Assembly (NCBI RefSeq): GCF_011046555.1
Contig: NZ_CP049246.1
Coordinates: 2,604,001-2,668,000 of the forward strand
DNA from: Sphingobacterium lactis
GTDB taxonomy: Bacteria; Bacteroidota; Bacteroidia; Sphingobacteriales; Sphingobacteriaceae
Direction of reading: 5' to 3'
Length of the DNA stretch: 64,000 nucleotides
Shown here: one piece after another, positions 62,345 through 64,000 of the stretch
Layout of the letters: the number at the start of each line of letters is the position of its first letter
How positions within the stretch are numbered: position 1 is the stretch's first letter
Program-made: the position numbers and the translations under genes
Notes under the pieces: generated by a model
What the model saw: only the letters and a program-made list of their open reading frames with translations
The model's database searches: none
What the model was told of the DNA's origin: nothing

Positions 62345-63769
62345 TTAGTGTGGGTAGAACTTTTCGTTAAAGTTGACCAGGAAGAGCTCTTGTGTTGCCC
62401 GCGTTATGGCGGTGTACAGCCAGCGCATAAATTCCGTATTGAGCATTTCATCCACCATATACCCCTGATCAACAAAGACCAAGGGCCATTGACCACCCTG
62501 GGCTTTATGGCAGGTAATGGCATAGGCAAATTTAATCTGCAGTGCGTTGTAGTAGGGGTCTTTCTTGATGGCGTCCATGCGGTCCTTTTTCGTGCCGATG
62601 TCGGCATAGTCTTCGGCAATACTGTTGTAGAGTTCCTTCTGTTGCTCATAGGGCAGGTTGGCCGAATCCACATAAAGGCTATCCAGCAATACCCGACAGC
62701 GTATGGCATCGCCTTCGTTGTTGTCCATAAATTCCAGGTACAGGTCCGCAAATCGAAATCCGTGCATGTCATGGATGTTGCTGACCTTCTTTACCACGGC
62801 CATATCACCGTTGGCGATGAATCCCGTACTCTTTTCGTCATTTTCCTGGAGCCAATAGTAATTGTTGCGGACCACCATGATCAGGTCACCTCCGGTGATT
62901 TCTTCCTCGCGGAACAGAATCTGGTTTCGGATATGCTTGTTGTACAGATTGGCGGATTTGTTCGACCGGCAGATGACCATGCTGTTATTGATCCCAAATT
63001 TATCGTACGCATAATGCAGCCCTTCGATCAGGCGGTCCCCATTCATACGGAAGATGTCGTGGAATCCCTTAGTGACGAATTTGGGGTAGCTGTATTCTGC
63101 AAATTCTTCGTCCAACCGGATCTCGTTCCTGATTTTGGTCGCATTGTACAGGATGCCCGAATGTTTATCCTGGCGGACGACATCGGTCAATTCGTAGGTG
63201 AAGATATCCAGTCCGAATTCCCCATTCATATATTCGGGGTTCAAAGCCGGGCTATCTTCCAATCCGACAGGCGGGAGTTGGGCAATATCACCTACGAGCA
63301 TCAAACTGCAGTTCTCGCCCGATTGTACATAGCGAATGAGATCGTGCAAAAGGCCTTGGGAAAACATGGTGACACCCTCATTGCTGAGCATGGAGGCCTC
63401 ATCAACGATGAATAACGTGTTTTCATGGCTGTTATCGCCCAAGCTGAAGTCCATGTCCAAGCTTGCCGCATTCTTTTTCCTGTAGATTTTCTTATGGATG
63501 GTCAGTGCATTGCGCCCGGAATAGGCGCTCATTACCTTGGCGGCCCGACCCGTTGGGGCAAGTAGCACGGAACGCTTCATCAATTTGGGCAACGTTTTGA
63601 CCAATGCGCCGATAATGGAGGTTTTTCCCGTACCCGCATACCCCTTCAAAATAAAACAGCTGTCCGACCGAAAAGTCATCAGGAAACTCGCCAGTTGCGA
63701 GAAAACCTCGATCTGCTGTTCGGTGGGCGCATGCGAAAATTGTTGGATTAGGGTGTTTTTTATCTGCAC
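62345..63769 (-). CDS. RecD-like ATP-dependent DNA helicase (superfamily 1)
   Basis: 474 residues. Walker A FILKGYAGTGKTSIIGALV, motif Ia VLLAPTGRAAKVM, motif II NTLFIVDEASMLSN, motif III MLVGDIAQLPPVG, and C-terminal UvrD-type YAITCHKAQGGQWPLVFVDQ with WLYTAITRATQELFL (motifs V and VI). It is shorter than RecD or RecD2 and lacks their N-terminal domains; related short helicases are common in Bacteroidota. Probably acts in replication or repair. No RecB/RecC near. Start at MQIKNTLIQQF. Confidence 0.88.
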   Translation of the reverse strand: MQIKNTLIQQFSHAPTEQQIEVFSQLASFLMTFRSDSCFILKGYAGTGKTSIIGALVKTLPKLMKRSVLLAPTGRAAKVMSAYSGRNALTIHKKIYRKKNAASLDMDFSLGDNSHENTLFIVDEASMLSNEGVTMFSQGLLHDLIRYVQSGENCSLMLVGDIAQLPPVGLEDSPALNPEYMNGEFGLDIFTYELTDVVRQDKHSGILYNATKIRNEIRLDEEFAEYSYPKFVTKGFHDIFRMNGDRLIEGLHYAYDKFGINNSMVICRSNKSANLYNKHIRNQILFREEEITGGDLIMVVRNNYYWLQENDEKSTGFIANGDMAVVKKVSNIHDMHGFRFADLYLEFMDNNEGDAIRCRVLLDSLYVDSANLPYEQQKELYNSIAEDYADIGTKKDRMDAIKKDPYYNALQIKFAYAITCHKAQGGQWPLVFVDQGYMVDEMLNTEFMRWLYTAITRATQELFLVNFNEKFYPH

Positions 63770-63790
63770 AGTTCAAAGTTATCCAAAAGG

Positions 63791-63821
63791 TTGGTCAATC
63801 CAATTTTTAAAACTAATTTTG
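63791..63821 (+). promoter_or_regulatory. Promoter of the right-edge gene
   Basis: -33 TTG (63791-63793) and -7 TAATTTTG (63814-63821), spacer 20 bp, a good match to the Bacteroidota consensus. It lies 23 bp before the ATG at 63844. Confidence 0.65.
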
Positions 63822-63843
63822 TGGTTCAAGCATTTGCAACGGA

Positions 63844-64000
63844 ATGAACTATACGGCAAAACAATTTCATCTACATTATATTTCGCAATACACACTGATC
63901 GTCAAGGCAAATTATGAATATGATATGCTTTATGTCCTGGATGCGGAAGGTCAAATCCTGGTCTACATGAAGTTCGAAAGCATGGAGCCCAGCGAGGAAG
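63844..64000 (+). CDS. Hypothetical protein, 3'-truncated by the window edge
   Basis: The first 52 codons are open: MNYTAKQFHLHYISQYTLIV, then KANYEYDMLYVLDAEGQILV and MKFESMEPSEE. The alternating pattern fits a DUF3822-like protein, a Bacteroidota actin-like-fold family, but this is a weak match. The frame continues past the window. A well-formed promoter stands upstream and the gene is divergent from the RecD-like helicase. Confidence 0.5.
   Translation, partial: MNYTAKQFHLHYISQYTLIVKANYEYDMLYVLDAEGQILVYMKFESMEPSEE

Noticed and set aside
62336..63415. 359-codon plus-strand frame antisense to the helicase
   Set aside because: The minus-strand frame carries all helicase motifs in order; the plus-strand frame has no domain and mirrors the codon bias of the real gene.

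Overview
The window looks like a chromosomal segment of a member of the Bacteroidota, most likely Sphingobacteriaceae (Sphingobacterium-like). The evidence is a SusC/SusD outer-membrane pair, a MurF-Alr fusion, several lipoproteins, TlpA-type thioredoxins, a stand-alone proline dehydrogenase, a RluA synthase with a long N-terminal extension, and promoter boxes of the TAnnTTTG type with upstream TTG/TTTG. Apart from one insertion sequence and two repeat elements it is ordinary chromosome: there are no rRNA genes, prophage or CRISPR array.

Layout. 0-2.6 kb: end of an SH3-domain gene, then yceH and a YCF48-like gene on the minus strand, and a small lipoprotein. 2.97-4.66 kb: a 122-bp imperfect palindrome made of 11-bp units, abutted by a complete IS3-family element (orfA/orfB, A_AAA_AAG frameshift site, 25-bp terminal repeats, TCC target duplication). 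5.0-7.6 kb: two TlpA-like thioredoxin proteins. 7.7-12.2 kb: tRNA-Gly and tRNA-Leu, recX, the murF-alr fusion, a DUF502 membrane protein and a LytS-type kinase-like protein lacking a recognisable phospho-acceptor histidine. 12.2-21.1 kb is mostly minus strand: a lipoprotein, a radical SAM protein, ppk1, a DJ-1/PfpI protein, an FMN reductase, a Crp-family regulator paired with a pentapeptide-repeat protein, and a pseudouridine synthase.

21.2-33.7 kb: aldo/keto reductase and dps, a ZIP transporter, a gyrA-TPR-TPR operon, then the amino-acid genes serC-serA and lysC-lysA. 33.7-44.1 kb: clpB, tRNA-Thr, a universal stress operon, an ECF sigma factor followed by a membrane-anchored beta-barrel protein, a HAD phosphatase, proline dehydrogenase, an S4 protein, aroB and a ThuA protein. 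44.6-54.0 kb: SusC/SusD, a PBP4-type peptidase, a UMF1 transporter overlapping a LutA-like Fe-S protein, and a Tat-exported TIM-barrel protein.

54.09-55.12 kb is the most unusual part: about 1 kb, visibly richer in G+C than its surroundings, without a credible gene. It is built from about ten copies of a 42-46-nt unit whose ends (GGCGCAAGAG and CTCTTGTGCC) can pair, joined by about 40-nt linkers. A roughly 290-bp module occurs twice, and each copy carries a 27-29-bp near-perfect hairpin. After it come a POT peptide transporter, a GT2 glycosyltransferase, ruvB, a conserved hypothetical, a DPP-IV-type peptidase, a RecD-like helicase and the start of one more gene at the right edge.

Limits: all family assignments come from reading motifs in the translations. 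No database search or structure prediction was run.
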